Source: Pseudomonas sp. HMWF021
Lineage (GTDB): Bacteria; Pseudomonadota; Gammaproteobacteria; Pseudomonadales; Pseudomonadaceae
Direction of reading: 5' to 3'
NCBI RefSeq assembly: GCF_003061005.1
Contig: NZ_QAIK01000040.1
Location: 24,218 to 56,739 of the forward strand
Length of the DNA: 32,522 nt
Positions 14,168-21,640 of the stretch are shown here, piece after piece. A model generated the notes under the pieces. The model was not told the DNA's origin. It saw nothing but the letters and a program-made list of their open reading frames with translations, and searched no databases. Each line of letters opens with the position of its first letter. The stretch's first letter is position 1. Made by a program: the position numbers and the translations under genes.

Positions 14168-16746
14168 CAATACCACCCCTGCTCTTTGTGAAGAACATGT
14201 AGTTTTTTACGCCCAGCTTCAACTTCCGCCTCAGCAAACCCTGCTTCCAACAATCCAGTTTTTATCGCATCAAAATTCTGATCGACTGAACTCTCGATAT
14301 TGATCGCATCTTGCCCTTGTTTTGAAGAGGTATTACGCCCTCCGTAGGTTTCACTAAATTTTCGATGCACATTAAACGGTATGGCAATGCTAGGAGCCCG
14401 TTGAAGAAAATTTCGACGCTCACGCGGAGACATATGGGGAAAATTATTCCGCAGATACAACTCCAACGCCTTCCTTGAAGGAATATGGTCAATATCCAAC
14501 CCATCCCCCCTGCTCCGCCCACTGAGTTCGTTATACGGCCCAACCTCCAGCGGCTCAACTGGCGGCCCGGCAAACACCAGATCCGGCGAAGGCAGCTCCA
14601 TATCCCCCGGGAACCCCGGAATACTCGCACCTGCCTGCCCTTCATCAACAGCCGGAAACGTCTCGTTTGCCGGTAGGATCGGGATGAGCGGGTTGCCGGG
14701 ATAAGCCGTGGGTGTCGAAGGGGAAATCGGTGTGGTGGTCGGCCCGAGGTGTTCGCTGCCCGGTGGCACCAGAGGGGTCCAGGTTCCAATGCCAACCGGG
14801 GGAATCGGCCAAGGCTGGACGGCGGGAAGAACGCCACGTCTTCCGTGGACACTTTGCGGCGCGACAATGCTGACCCGGTCAAGATTGAACGGATTCGCTC
14901 CAACGGATGCATCGTCCTCAAAGCGCAGTTCGAACTCCCGGCGCTCACCCACCCAGGTGCTTTTCGGCGCATAGGGAGCGAAGCCTTGCTCGACGCGTTT
15001 TTTGTTGACCTCATCGAACTGGCTGGTCAACGCGGGTTGCTCACCGAGTGTTTGCCACAACACTTGGTCAAACGCGCCGAACGATTGGATTTCCCGCCCA
15101 CGCAACTGGTCGCCGATCTGACTGGGAATGGCTGCACCGGTGCTGCGGCTGACCGTGTTCCACCAGTCAGCCGTCGCGGGTTGACCGTTGCCGGTGACGA
15201 CGCCCGCACCCAACGGTGGCAGGTTGAAGGACAGGTACATCGGCGCCGTGCCCGGCACGCAGATGATGCAGTCCTGAATGCGCAGGTCGACGCCCTTCGG
15301 CAAGTCCTGAACAACCGGTGGCAGCAGCGCTATCCGGCCCTGGCTCGGAACCTCTTTGGTGATGCTCGCATCGGGCGTGAACTGCAGGTGTCGGGGTGGT
15401 GAGCCAGGGACTTCTGCGGTGTAGTTGCCCGTCAGCGGATCAAGCACCGCATTGATGACCGGCACACTGGCGCTGATCTCATTGCCGGTGGTGACCGCAA
15501 TGACGGCGGTGCCTTGCGCTACGGCCTCAGGCTTGAGCCGATAAGGCATCTCCACCGACCCGCCGGAATCGGCGATCGAGCGAAGCGCTTGCTCATCAGG
15601 AAGCCCCAGCGTCTGGGCAGGCACGGCGACAGACTGAAACAATCGTCGTCGCTGCTCCGGCGTCAGTTCTCCATCGCCCAGCGTTGGCGAGTACACCAAC
15701 CCGCCGATCAATACCGTGGACGGATGGGGAACCAGCATGGCGAGGGGAAGGTGTTTGATCGCTTGCCGTACACCGGCCTCGATGAGTGCCCCCGCTTGCT
15801 GGGCAACGAGTGCCCCGGAACGCGTCAACACCATCGCGCCGTGCGTCATCGACGACATCGGGACGGTCAGCGTATTGGCCTGTCGGGTTCGACTGACCCG
15901 CGCATCTTCATCAGCCTTTTGCTTGAATCGAACCCGTGCCTCGCGCTGTGCAGCGTATTGGCGCTGAGCCTCCCAAACTGCCTCCCTGGCACGCCAGACC
16001 ACGGTCTGCTCGGCATGATGCCTGGCCAGCGCAGCAGACCTTTCCCGCAGGGTTTGGATCTGCGAGGTCAACAAGCGCGCTTCATGGGCAGCGGTGTATG
16101 CGCTTTCCCAGATCCGGTGGCCGTCATCGAGCGCTTGGCCAAACTGGCCGAGCCGAGTCAGATAGTCATGGGACAGGCGCGTCAGCGGGTCGTGTCCATC
16201 GAAGGAACGGGCTGCCGCATTCTTTGCATCGAGTTCCGCAGATTTGCGGGCGAGCAGCCCGTCGATTTCGCCTTTTTCCTTCGTAATCAGGTAAAGCTGC
16301 CAACGCTCACTGTCATCGCTGTTCGGTGGCCTGCGCGAAGCGAGGACTTCTTGCTCCAGGGAGGTCGAGAGTTGACCGGCCTTTTCGGCAAAGCGACGAT
16401 CGATCTCGGCCCTGATGGCGTCATGTCGCTGCGCCAAACCCGCCAGGAACTGCATCAGCGCTTGATGACGCGCCTGTTCCTGAACCTGTGCGGCGGCGGC
16501 TTGTGCCTGTGCCGCTTGGGCTTGTGCCTGAGCCGCCGCTTCAGCTTGCTCTTGCTGTTGTTTTTGCCGGTGCGCCGCTTTGGCCCGGGCCCGAGCCTTT
16601 TGCTTGCTCTTGCTGACCTTGCCGAAGCCGCCCGATACCCCGCCACCGCCACCAAAACCACCACCCGACCCGCCACCCGAAGCGGGCGGTCCGGTTCGGA
16701 TGACGACGCTTCCCGACGTTCCATCGTTGAAATTGTTCTGTGCCAT
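14167..16746 (-). CDS. S-type pyocin with degenerate DNase domain and a second HNH-like toxin domain
   Basis: An 859-residue bacteriocin. Residues 1-50 are glycine-rich; 50-290 are Ala/Gln/Arg-rich and helical, probably coiled-coil. Residues about 330-520 are a pyocin_S translocation-type domain. Residues 517-637 follow colicin-type DNase order (VTGNGQPAT, AIPSQIGDQLRGREIQSFGAFD, PYAPKSTWVGERREFELRF). However, the HH pair after the YELHH-like strand is RF and the final KRHIDIH-like segment is QSVHGR, so the catalytic site is lost. A Pro-rich linker (638-735) leads to residues 736-859, with LDIDHIPS (Asp751, Asp753, His754) and IPFNVHRKFSETYGGRN (His794), an HNH-like arrangement. ATG at 16746 follows AGGAG. 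No lysis gene is seen. Nuclease activity is inferred, not shown. Confidence 0.88.
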   Translation of the reverse strand: MAQNNFNDGTSGSVVIRTGPPASGGGSGGGFGGGGGVSGGFGKVSKSKQKARARAKAAHRQKQQQEQAEAAAQAQAQAAQAQAAAAQVQEQARHQALMQFLAGLAQRHDAIRAEIDRRFAEKAGQLSTSLEQEVLASRRPPNSDDSERWQLYLITKEKGEIDGLLARKSAELDAKNAAARSFDGHDPLTRLSHDYLTRLGQFGQALDDGHRIWESAYTAAHEARLLTSQIQTLRERSAALARHHAEQTVVWRAREAVWEAQRQYAAQREARVRFKQKADEDARVSRTRQANTLTVPMSSMTHGAMVLTRSGALVAQQAGALIEAGVRQAIKHLPLAMLVPHPSTVLIGGLVYSPTLGDGELTPEQRRRLFQSVAVPAQTLGLPDEQALRSIADSGGSVEMPYRLKPEAVAQGTAVIAVTTGNEISASVPVINAVLDPLTGNYTAEVPGSPPRHLQFTPDASITKEVPSQGRIALLPPVVQDLPKGVDLRIQDCIICVPGTAPMYLSFNLPPLGAGVVTGNGQPATADWWNTVSRSTGAAIPSQIGDQLRGREIQSFGAFDQVLWQTLGEQPALTSQFDEVNKKRVEQGFAPYAPKSTWVGERREFELRFEDDASVGANPFNLDRVSIVAPQSVHGRRGVLPAVQPWPIPPVGIGTWTPLVPPGSEHLGPTTTPISPSTPTAYPGNPLIPILPANETFPAVDEGQAGASIPGFPGDMELPSPDLVFAGPPVEPLEVGPYNELSGRSRGDGLDIDHIPSRKALELYLRNNFPHMSPRERRNFLQRAPSIAIPFNVHRKFSETYGGRNTSSKQGQDAINIESSVDQNFDAIKTGLLEAGFAEAEVEAGRKKLHVLHKEQGWY

Positions 16747-16844
16747 ACAGTCACTCCTTGTCTGTAGGGCACAGCGTGTCGATCAAGCGGTAATCAGGTG
16801 CGGTATATAGTTATCGCGGTGGAAATAAAGTATTGATTAGAGAT

Positions 16845-17711
16845 TCAGCCAATGGCCTGCGATTTGCGAATCCCCAACCGGCTGATCCACACCGCCGCCA
16901 GAATTACGCTGCCGCCGAGCAACAATCGCCCGAGCTCTTCATGCTGATTCCAGATCAGCAGATTCAGCAGCAAACCCACCGGTACATGCAGGTTGTTCAT
17001 CACCGCCAGCGTGCCGCCGTTGACCATGCACGCGCCTTTGTTCCACCAGTACATCCCCAGCGCAGTGGAGACCAGGCCGAGGAACAGCAACACGCCCCAT
17101 TGCAGCGGCGCTTCGGGCAGGAAATTGGCTTTGCCGAACAGCAGAAACGCCGGCAACACCACCGCCAGTGCCCCGAGGTAGAAGAAGCCAAAACGTCGGT
17201 AGTGCGGCAGATCGCTCGGGTGTTTTGCCACCAGGTGTTTGTACATCACCTGGCCTGCGGCGTAGGTGAAGTTGGCCAGTTGCAGCAGCAAAAAGCCCAT
17301 GAAGAAATCCGGGTTGATCCGGTCAAAACGAATCACCGCCGCACCACCCACCGCCACCAGTGCAGCCACCAGCGCCCACGGGTTGAACCGTCGGTTCAGC
17401 GCATCTTCGATTAGCGTCACGTGCAACGGCGTGAGGATGGTGAACAGCAGCACCTCCGGCACCGTCAGCACCCGGAAGCTCAGGTACAGGCAGACGTAGG
17501 TGATGCCGAACTGCAACGCGCCGATCAGCAGCATGCCGCGCATGAATGCGGGCTCCACCGATCGCCAGCGGGTCAGCGGAATGAACACCAGCCCGGCCAG
17601 CACCACGCGCACCAGCACTGCGAAGTAGCTGTCGACATGCCCGGCGAGGTATTCGCCGATCAGACTGAAGGAAAACGCCTGGATCAGCGTGACAAAAAGT
17701 AGATAGCCCAT
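16845..17711 (-). CDS. EamA-family (DMT) transporter, amino acid/amine type
   Basis: A 288-residue protein with ten hydrophobic segments in two EamA repeats. Distinct blocks are VLVRVVLAGLVFIPLTRWR near residues 32-50, LQFGITYVCLYLSFRVLTVPEVLLF near 66-90, and STALGMYWWNKGACMVNGGTLAVMNN near 215-240. The last block resembles transporters annotated as carboxylate/amino acid/amine exporters in pseudomonads. ATG at 17711 follows GAGG at five bases. It is followed by the bacteriocin operon on the same strand, 98 bases away, but nothing links them functionally. The leader contains no repeat; the REPIN at 17777 lies further upstream. Confidence 0.88.
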   Translation of the reverse strand: MGYLLFVTLIQAFSFSLIGEYLAGHVDSYFAVLVRVVLAGLVFIPLTRWRSVEPAFMRGMLLIGALQFGITYVCLYLSFRVLTVPEVLLFTILTPLHVTLIEDALNRRFNPWALVAALVAVGGAAVIRFDRINPDFFMGFLLLQLANFTYAAGQVMYKHLVAKHPSDLPHYRRFGFFYLGALAVVLPAFLLFGKANFLPEAPLQWGVLLFLGLVSTALGMYWWNKGACMVNGGTLAVMNNLHVPVGLLLNLLIWNQHEELGRLLLGGSVILAAVWISRLGIRKSQAIG

Positions 17712-17776
17712 GGTCGCCTCTGTTTCGAATGGCGGCGACGATAGCGGTTTTTACATCCTGCAACCAACACAAATCC

Positions 17777-17874
17777 CCTGTAGGAGCTGCCGCAGGCTCG
17801 GGCCTGGTTCGGACGATCTTTTGATCTTGTTTTTTTAAAATCAAAAGATCGCAGCCTGCGGCAGCTCCTACAGG
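17777..17874. repeat. Asymmetric REPIN with an altered left arm
   Basis: The right arm is canonical (AAAAGATCGCAGCCTGCGGC then AGCTCCTACAGG). In the left arm the GCTGCGATC core is replaced by GCTCGGGCCTGGTTCGGACGATC, a longer variant. The outer TAGGAGCTGCCGCAGG still pairs, so the hairpin keeps its base but has a large internal bulge. Confidence 0.9.
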
Positions 17875-17903
17875 GAGAGCAGTGAATCAGAGAAATCCCG
17901 GGC

Positions 17904-17942
17904 AAAAAAAAGCCCGATCTCGCTAAAGCGTTCAATCGGGCT
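17904..17942 (-). terminator. Intrinsic terminator of azoR
   Basis: On the minus strand AGCCCGAT (17942-17935) pairs with ATCGGGCT (17918-17911), followed by a run of eight T. An inner CGCT...AGCG pair extends the structure. It lies about 110 bases after the azoR stop. Confidence 0.88.
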
Positions 17943-18050
17943 ACAGCACTCAGGAGCAACAAGTGCAAAGGGAGGTTCGATGCGCGTAGAGCCTTGAAGG
18001 GGTTGCGCCGGGTCACTAGAACAATCGGCGATTATCTGGCGATTAACATA

Positions 18051-18650
18051 TCAAGCGACCTGAGACAGTTTGGCATTGGCCTGATTCAGGCCCTTCTCCT
18101 GGAAGTCGCCACCCAGGTTCATGCCTTCAGCGTGAATGAAGGTCACGTCGTGGATGCCGATGAAGCCCATGACCTGACGCAGGTACGGTTCCTGATGGTC
18201 AGCCGGGCCGCCGGCGTAGATGCCGCCACGAGCGGTGAGCACGTAGGCACGCTTGCCGCTGAGCAGGCCTTGCGGGCCGGTTTCGGTGTATTTGAAGGTC
18301 ACGCCGGCACGCAGCACGTGGTCGAGCCAGGCCTTGAGGGTGCTCGGGATCGCGAAGTTGTACATCGGCGCGGCCATTACCAGCACGTCAGCAGCCAGTA
18401 ACTCGTCGGTCAATGCGTTGGAGCGATCCAGCGAAGCCTGCTCGCTGTCGTTGCGCTGCTCGGCGGATTTCATCCAGCCACCCAGCAGGTTGATGTCCAG
18501 GTGTGGGACGGGATTCACCGCCAGGTCACGCACGGTAATCTGATCGTCGGGGTGCGCGGCTTTCCACTGGCTGATGAAGGTCTGGGTCAGTTGACGGGAA
18601 ACCGAGTCTTGCTGGCGGGCGCTGCTTTCGATGATCAGAACGCGGGACAT
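18051..18650 (-). CDS. azoR: FMN-dependent NADH-azoreductase
   Basis: A 199-residue flavodoxin-like quinone/azo reductase. The phosphate-binding loop ESSARQQDSVSRQL is at residues 8-21, the FMN motif PMYNF at 95-99, TLKAWLDHVLRAGVTFKYT near 104-122, and the TARGG loop at 139-143. Length and motifs match AzoR of E. coli and the azoreductases of Pseudomonas. The enzyme reduces quinones and azo compounds with NADH in the cytosol. ATG at 18650 is preceded by GGAGG on the minus strand at about seven to ten bases. Azoreductase genes are often next to LysR regulators; here the LysR gene lies 0.6 kb away with a small gene between, so control by it is only possible. Confidence 0.93.
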   Translation of the reverse strand: MSRVLIIESSARQQDSVSRQLTQTFISQWKAAHPDDQITVRDLAVNPVPHLDINLLGGWMKSAEQRNDSEQASLDRSNALTDELLAADVLVMAAPMYNFAIPSTLKAWLDHVLRAGVTFKYTETGPQGLLSGKRAYVLTARGGIYAGGPADHQEPYLRQVMGFIGIHDVTFIHAEGMNLGGDFQEKGLNQANAKLSQVA

Positions 18651-18779
18651 GGTGTGTAGCCTCCATCCGGGAATGTTGTAGGTCGATGGAGTGAAGGTTA
18701 AACAGGGATGAATCGATGAAAAAGCGCAAATAATTACTGCAAAGCATCGAATAATTCGTTTAGATGCAGTTTGTACCCT

Positions 18780-18868
18780 TGTAGGAGTGAGCCTGCTCGC
18801 GATAGCGGTGTGTCAGATACATCAGGATTTACTGACACACCGCTATCGCGAGCAGGCTCACTCCTACA
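18780..18868. repeat. Long perfect inverted repeat of the GAGCCTGCTCGCGATAG family
   Basis: A 37-base arm at 18780-18816 is mirrored exactly at 18832-18868 around a 15-base spacer; the stem extends outward with one mismatch. This is a third REP family in the window. It lies between azoR's upstream region and the end of the small secreted protein gene. Confidence 0.92.
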
Positions 18869-18879
18869 GGGGATTGCCG

Positions 18880-19194
18880 TTATTTCGGGGTGCAGCTCAG
18901 TTCGATGCGCAGCTTGATGATCTCGCGGGAGAACTTGGCCGTGGCGTTCTTGTGTTTGCCGGCCGGCACTTCGATGTTGCGCGTACGCGGTGCTTCCGGG
19001 CCATTGCTGAACACGGCTTTGCACAGCGCATCGACATCGCCGTAGTTGGCGACACGAATCGAGCCGATGTCTTTGTCGGTGTCGTAGGTTTCGTAGTCGA
19101 TCTTCAGGCCATTGAGGTTTTTCTGCACGTCGATCGGGTAAGCAAACGCCGTCAGCGGCAGCAGCGCCAGCAACACACAACAGAATTTTTTCAT
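18880..19194 (-). CDS. Small secreted protein conserved in pseudomonads, unknown function
   Basis: A 104-residue protein with a Sec signal peptide (CCVLLALLPLTAFA, likely cleavage after residue 18). The mature domain includes VQKNLNGLKIDYETYDTD, IGSIRVANYGDVDALCKAVF and a C-terminal KLRIELSC. The two mature cysteines probably form a disulfide. Close homologs in Pseudomonas carry the name 3-phosphoglycerate kinase, which this sequence does not support, as it is far too short and has no kinase motif. ATG at 19194 has a GGAG site upstream. Divergent from the LysR gene, with 49 bases between start codons. Confidence 0.8.
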   Translation of the reverse strand: MKKFCCVLLALLPLTAFAYPIDVQKNLNGLKIDYETYDTDKDIGSIRVANYGDVDALCKAVFSNGPEAPRTRNIEVPAGKHKNATAKFSREIIKLRIELSCTPK

Positions 19195-19243
19195 TCGCCA
19201 GTCTCCATGAGGGACGGCCAGCTTAGGACAAGAGGAGCTATTG

Positions 19244-20167
19244 ATGAAAGCGCCCCGCGTGACCCTTGATCAATGGCGAACATTGCAGGCCGTGGTCGAC
19301 CACGGCGGTTTCGCCCAGGCCGCCGAGGCGCTGCACCGCTCGCAATCGTCGGTGAGTTACACCGTTGCCCGCATGCAGGACCAGCTCGGCGTGCCGTTGC
19401 TGCGCATCGACGGGCGCAAAGCGGTGCTCACCGAAGCCGGCGGCGTGCTGCTGCGGCGCTCGCGGCAACTGGTGAAACAGGCCAGCCAACTGGAAGACCT
19501 CGCCCACCACATGGAACAAGGCTGGGAGGCCGAAGTGCGGCTGGTGGTCGATGCCGCCTACCCGAGCGCACGCATCGTCCGCGTGCTGACCGCGTTCATG
19601 CCGCAGAGTCGCGGCTGCCGCGTGCGTCTGCGCGAAGAGGTGTTGTCGGGGGTGGAAGAGGTCTTGCTCGAAGGCGTGGCCGATCTGGCGATCACCGGCC
19701 TGAGCATCCCGGGCTACCTCGGTACAGAACTGAGCGACGTCGAATTTGTCGCCGTCGCCCACCCCGATCACGCTCTGCATCGACTCAATCGCGAACTGAG
19801 CTTCCAGGATCTGGAAACCCAGATGCAGGTGGTGATCCGCGACTCCGGTCGCCAGCAACCACGGGACGTCGGCTGGCTCGGCGCCGAACAGCGCTGGACC
19901 GTGGGCAGCCTGGCCACCGCCGCGACGTTCGTCAGCAGCGGTCTGGGCTTTGCCTGGCTGCCACGGCACATGATCGAACGGGAATTGAGGGAATGTTCGC
20001 TCAAGCTGCTACCGTTGGATCAGGGCGGCAGCCGCAACCCGAGCTTCTACCTGTATTCGAACAAGGACAAACCACTGGGCCCGGCGACACAAATTCTCAT
20101 CGAACTGTTGCGCACCTTCGACACCTTACCGCTGGACGCACCGTTCGCCGCCCCCGAACAAGCCTGA
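19244..20167 (+). CDS. LysR-family transcriptional regulator
   Basis: A 307-residue regulator. The N-terminal winged helix has LDQWRTLQAVVDHGGFAQAA at residues 8-27 and the recognition helix around SQSSVSYTVARMQDQLG at 33-49. The effector-binding domain covers residues 90-295. A TTG three bases upstream is less well placed than ATG 19244 relative to AGGAG. The effector is unknown. Adjacent are a divergent small secreted protein gene and, 14 bases downstream, an alpha/beta hydrolase gene likely cotranscribed with it. Confidence 0.92.
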   Translation: MKAPRVTLDQWRTLQAVVDHGGFAQAAEALHRSQSSVSYTVARMQDQLGVPLLRIDGRKAVLTEAGGVLLRRSRQLVKQASQLEDLAHHMEQGWEAEVRLVVDAAYPSARIVRVLTAFMPQSRGCRVRLREEVLSGVEEVLLEGVADLAITGLSIPGYLGTELSDVEFVAVAHPDHALHRLNRELSFQDLETQMQVVIRDSGRQQPRDVGWLGAEQRWTVGSLATAATFVSSGLGFAWLPRHMIERELRECSLKLLPLDQGGSRNPSFYLYSNKDKPLGPATQILIELLRTFDTLPLDAPFAAPEQA

Positions 20168-20181
20168 CACGGAGTTCACCG

Positions 20182-20985
20182 ATGGCCTATTTCGAGCACG
20201 AAGGTTGCAACCTGCACTACGAGGAATATGGCCACGGTACGCCGTTGCTGCTGGTTCACGGGCTCGGTTCGAGCACGCTGGACTGGGAAATGCAGATCCC
20301 GGCGCTGTCGGCGCACTATCGAGTGATCGTCCCGGACATACGCGGCCACGGTCGCTCGGACAAACCCCGCGAGCGCTACAGCATCGCCGGTTTCAGCGCC
20401 GACGTGCTTGCCCTGATCAAGCATCTGAACCTCGGCCCGGTGCATTACGTGGGGCTTTCGATGGGCGGGATGATCGGTTTTCAGTTTGCCGTCGATCATC
20501 CGCACAGGCTCAAGAGCCTGACCATCGTCAACAGCGCCCCCGAAGTCAAAGTCCGCAGCCGCGACGATTACTGGCAATGGTTCAAGCGCTGGAGCCTGAT
20601 GCGCGTGCTCAGCCTGGCTACCATCGGCAAGGCACTGGGCAGCAAACTTTTTCCAAAACCGGAACAGGCCGATCTACGGCGGAAAATGGCCGAACGCTGG
20701 GCAAAAAACGACAAACGTGCTTATCTCGCCAGCTTCGATGCGATTGTTGGCTGGGGCGTTCAGGAACGACTTTCCCGGGTGACCTGTCCAACCCTCATCG
20801 TCAGCGCCGACCGTGACTACACACCGGTGGCACTGAAAGAAACCTATGTAAAACTGCTGCCGGATGCGCGGCTGGTGGTGATCGCCGACTCGCGCCACGC
20901 CACCCCGCTCGATCAACCCGAACGCTTCAACCAAACGCTGCTGGAGTTTCTCGCCGCAGCCGATATTCAATCTCAGGATCACTGA
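20182..20985 (+). CDS. Alpha/beta-hydrolase
   Basis: A 267-residue cytosolic hydrolase. The oxyanion region LLLVHGLGSS is at residues 22-31, the nucleophile elbow GLSMGG with Ser93 at 91-96, a likely acid at Asp210 or Asp212 in VSADRDYTP, and His239 in DSRHATPLDQP. The cap region spans about 125-185. The pattern is close to 3-oxoadipate enol-lactonase-like and related esterases, but the substrate cannot be fixed from sequence. ATG at 20182 follows GGAG and lies 14 bases after the LysR stop; three bases separate its stop from the cyclophilin gene, so these form an operon. Confidence 0.92.
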   Translation: MAYFEHEGCNLHYEEYGHGTPLLLVHGLGSSTLDWEMQIPALSAHYRVIVPDIRGHGRSDKPRERYSIAGFSADVLALIKHLNLGPVHYVGLSMGGMIGFQFAVDHPHRLKSLTIVNSAPEVKVRSRDDYWQWFKRWSLMRVLSLATIGKALGSKLFPKPEQADLRRKMAERWAKNDKRAYLASFDAIVGWGVQERLSRVTCPTLIVSADRDYTPVALKETYVKLLPDARLVVIADSRHATPLDQPERFNQTLLEFLAAADIQSQDH

Positions 20986-20988
20986 CCC

Positions 20989-21552
20989 ATGCTGAAAAAA
21001 CTCGCCCTCGCCGCTGGTACTGTGCTGTTCGCCGCCAACCTGATGGCGGCCACGCCAGCAAAAGCACCGCACGTGCTGCTGGACACCACCAACGGCCAGA
21101 TCGAAATCGAACTGGATCCGGTCAAGGCGCCGATCAGTACCAAAAACTTTCTGGATTACGTCAACAGCGGCTTTTACACCAACACCATTTTTCACCGTGT
21201 GATCCCGGGCTTCATGGCTCAGGGCGGTGGTTTCACCCCACAGATGCAGCAGAAAGAAACCAAGGCACCGATCAAGAACGAAGCCAGCAATGGCCTGCAT
21301 AACGTTCGTGGCACCCTGTCGATGGCACGTACTTCCAACCCTGATTCGGCCACCAGCCAGTTCTTCATCAACGTGGCCGACAACGCCTTCCTCGATCCGG
21401 GCCGTGATGCCGGTTACGCGGTGTTCGCCAAAGTGGTCAAGGGCATGGACGTGGTCGACATCATCGTCAACTCGCAGACCACCACCAAACAAGGCATGCA
21501 GAATGTGCCTTCCGACCCTGTGATCATCAAGTCGGCCAAAGTCATCGACTAA
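20989..21552 (+). CDS. ppiA: Periplasmic cyclophilin-type peptidyl-prolyl isomerase
   Basis: A 187-residue protein with a Sec signal peptide ([15 protein letters not shown], cleavage near residue 20). The cyclophilin domain shows [13 protein letters not shown] with the catalytic Arg70, GTLSMAR (109-114), SQFFIN (123-128) and the [12 protein letters not shown] end. It would catalyse prolyl cis-trans isomerisation during folding in the periplasm. Length and features fit PpiA. ATG at 20989 lies three bases after the hydrolase stop, with GGAT inside that gene as binding site. A stem-loop at 21570-21599 follows the stop. Confidence 0.93.
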   Translation: MLKKLALAAGTVLFAANLMAATPAKAPHVLLDTTNGQIEIELDPVKAPISTKNFLDYVNSGFYTNTIFHRVIPGFMAQGGGFTPQMQQKETKAPIKNEASNGLHNVRGTLSMARTSNPDSATSQFFINVADNAFLDPGRDAGYAVFAKVVKGMDVVDIIVNSQTTTKQGMQNVPSDPVIIKSAKVID

Positions 21553-21569
21553 GCTGTACAGGGCGTATC

Positions 21570-21599
21570 GAGCGGCGCGGGCCTGACGCCACGCCGCTC
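21570..21599 (+). terminator. Hairpin after ppiA
   Basis: GAGCGGCG pairs with CGCCGCTC around a 14-base loop. No T-tract follows, so it may be a partial terminator before the ABC exporter gene. Confidence 0.45.
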
Positions 21600-21609
21600 A
21601 CACCGATAA

Positions 21610-21631
21610 AAGGAGAGCCCGGCTTCCGGGC
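21610..21631 (+). promoter_or_regulatory. Shine-Dalgarno followed by a hairpin before the ABC exporter start
   Basis: AAGGAG at 21610-21615 is 25 bases from ATG 21641, too far for direct use. Between them GCCCGG (21617-21622) pairs with CCGGGC (21626-21631) over a CTT loop. Folding the stem leaves about ten bases between the binding site and the ATG. No other in-frame ATG, GTG or TTG lies closer. Confidence 0.5.
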
Positions 21632-21640
21632 GGTTATCTG

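Larger units (their letters stand above)
17712..18050. other. 339-base gap between the DMT transporter and azoR
   Basis: The gap holds the transporter leader (17712-17776), an asymmetric REPIN (17777-17874), the azoR terminator (17904-17942), and about 100 bases without a recognisable element. A five-codon frame, ATG at 17980 behind GGGAGG, is probably chance. No gene is seen. Confidence 0.6.

Noticed and set aside
16762..16774. CTGT-N5-ACAG upstream of the pyocin as a LexA box
   Set aside because: LexA sites need CTGT-N8-ACAG; the spacing here is five, and no PrtN-type element could be assigned either.
17980..17997. Five-codon frame MRVEP behind GGGAGG
   Set aside because: Too short, no conservation evidence, and no downstream gene on that strand to regulate.
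19273..20181. Extended plus-strand reading upstream of the alpha/beta hydrolase
   Set aside because: It only continues the hydrolase frame through the LysR gene in a shadow frame; ATG 20182 with GGAG is the natural start.
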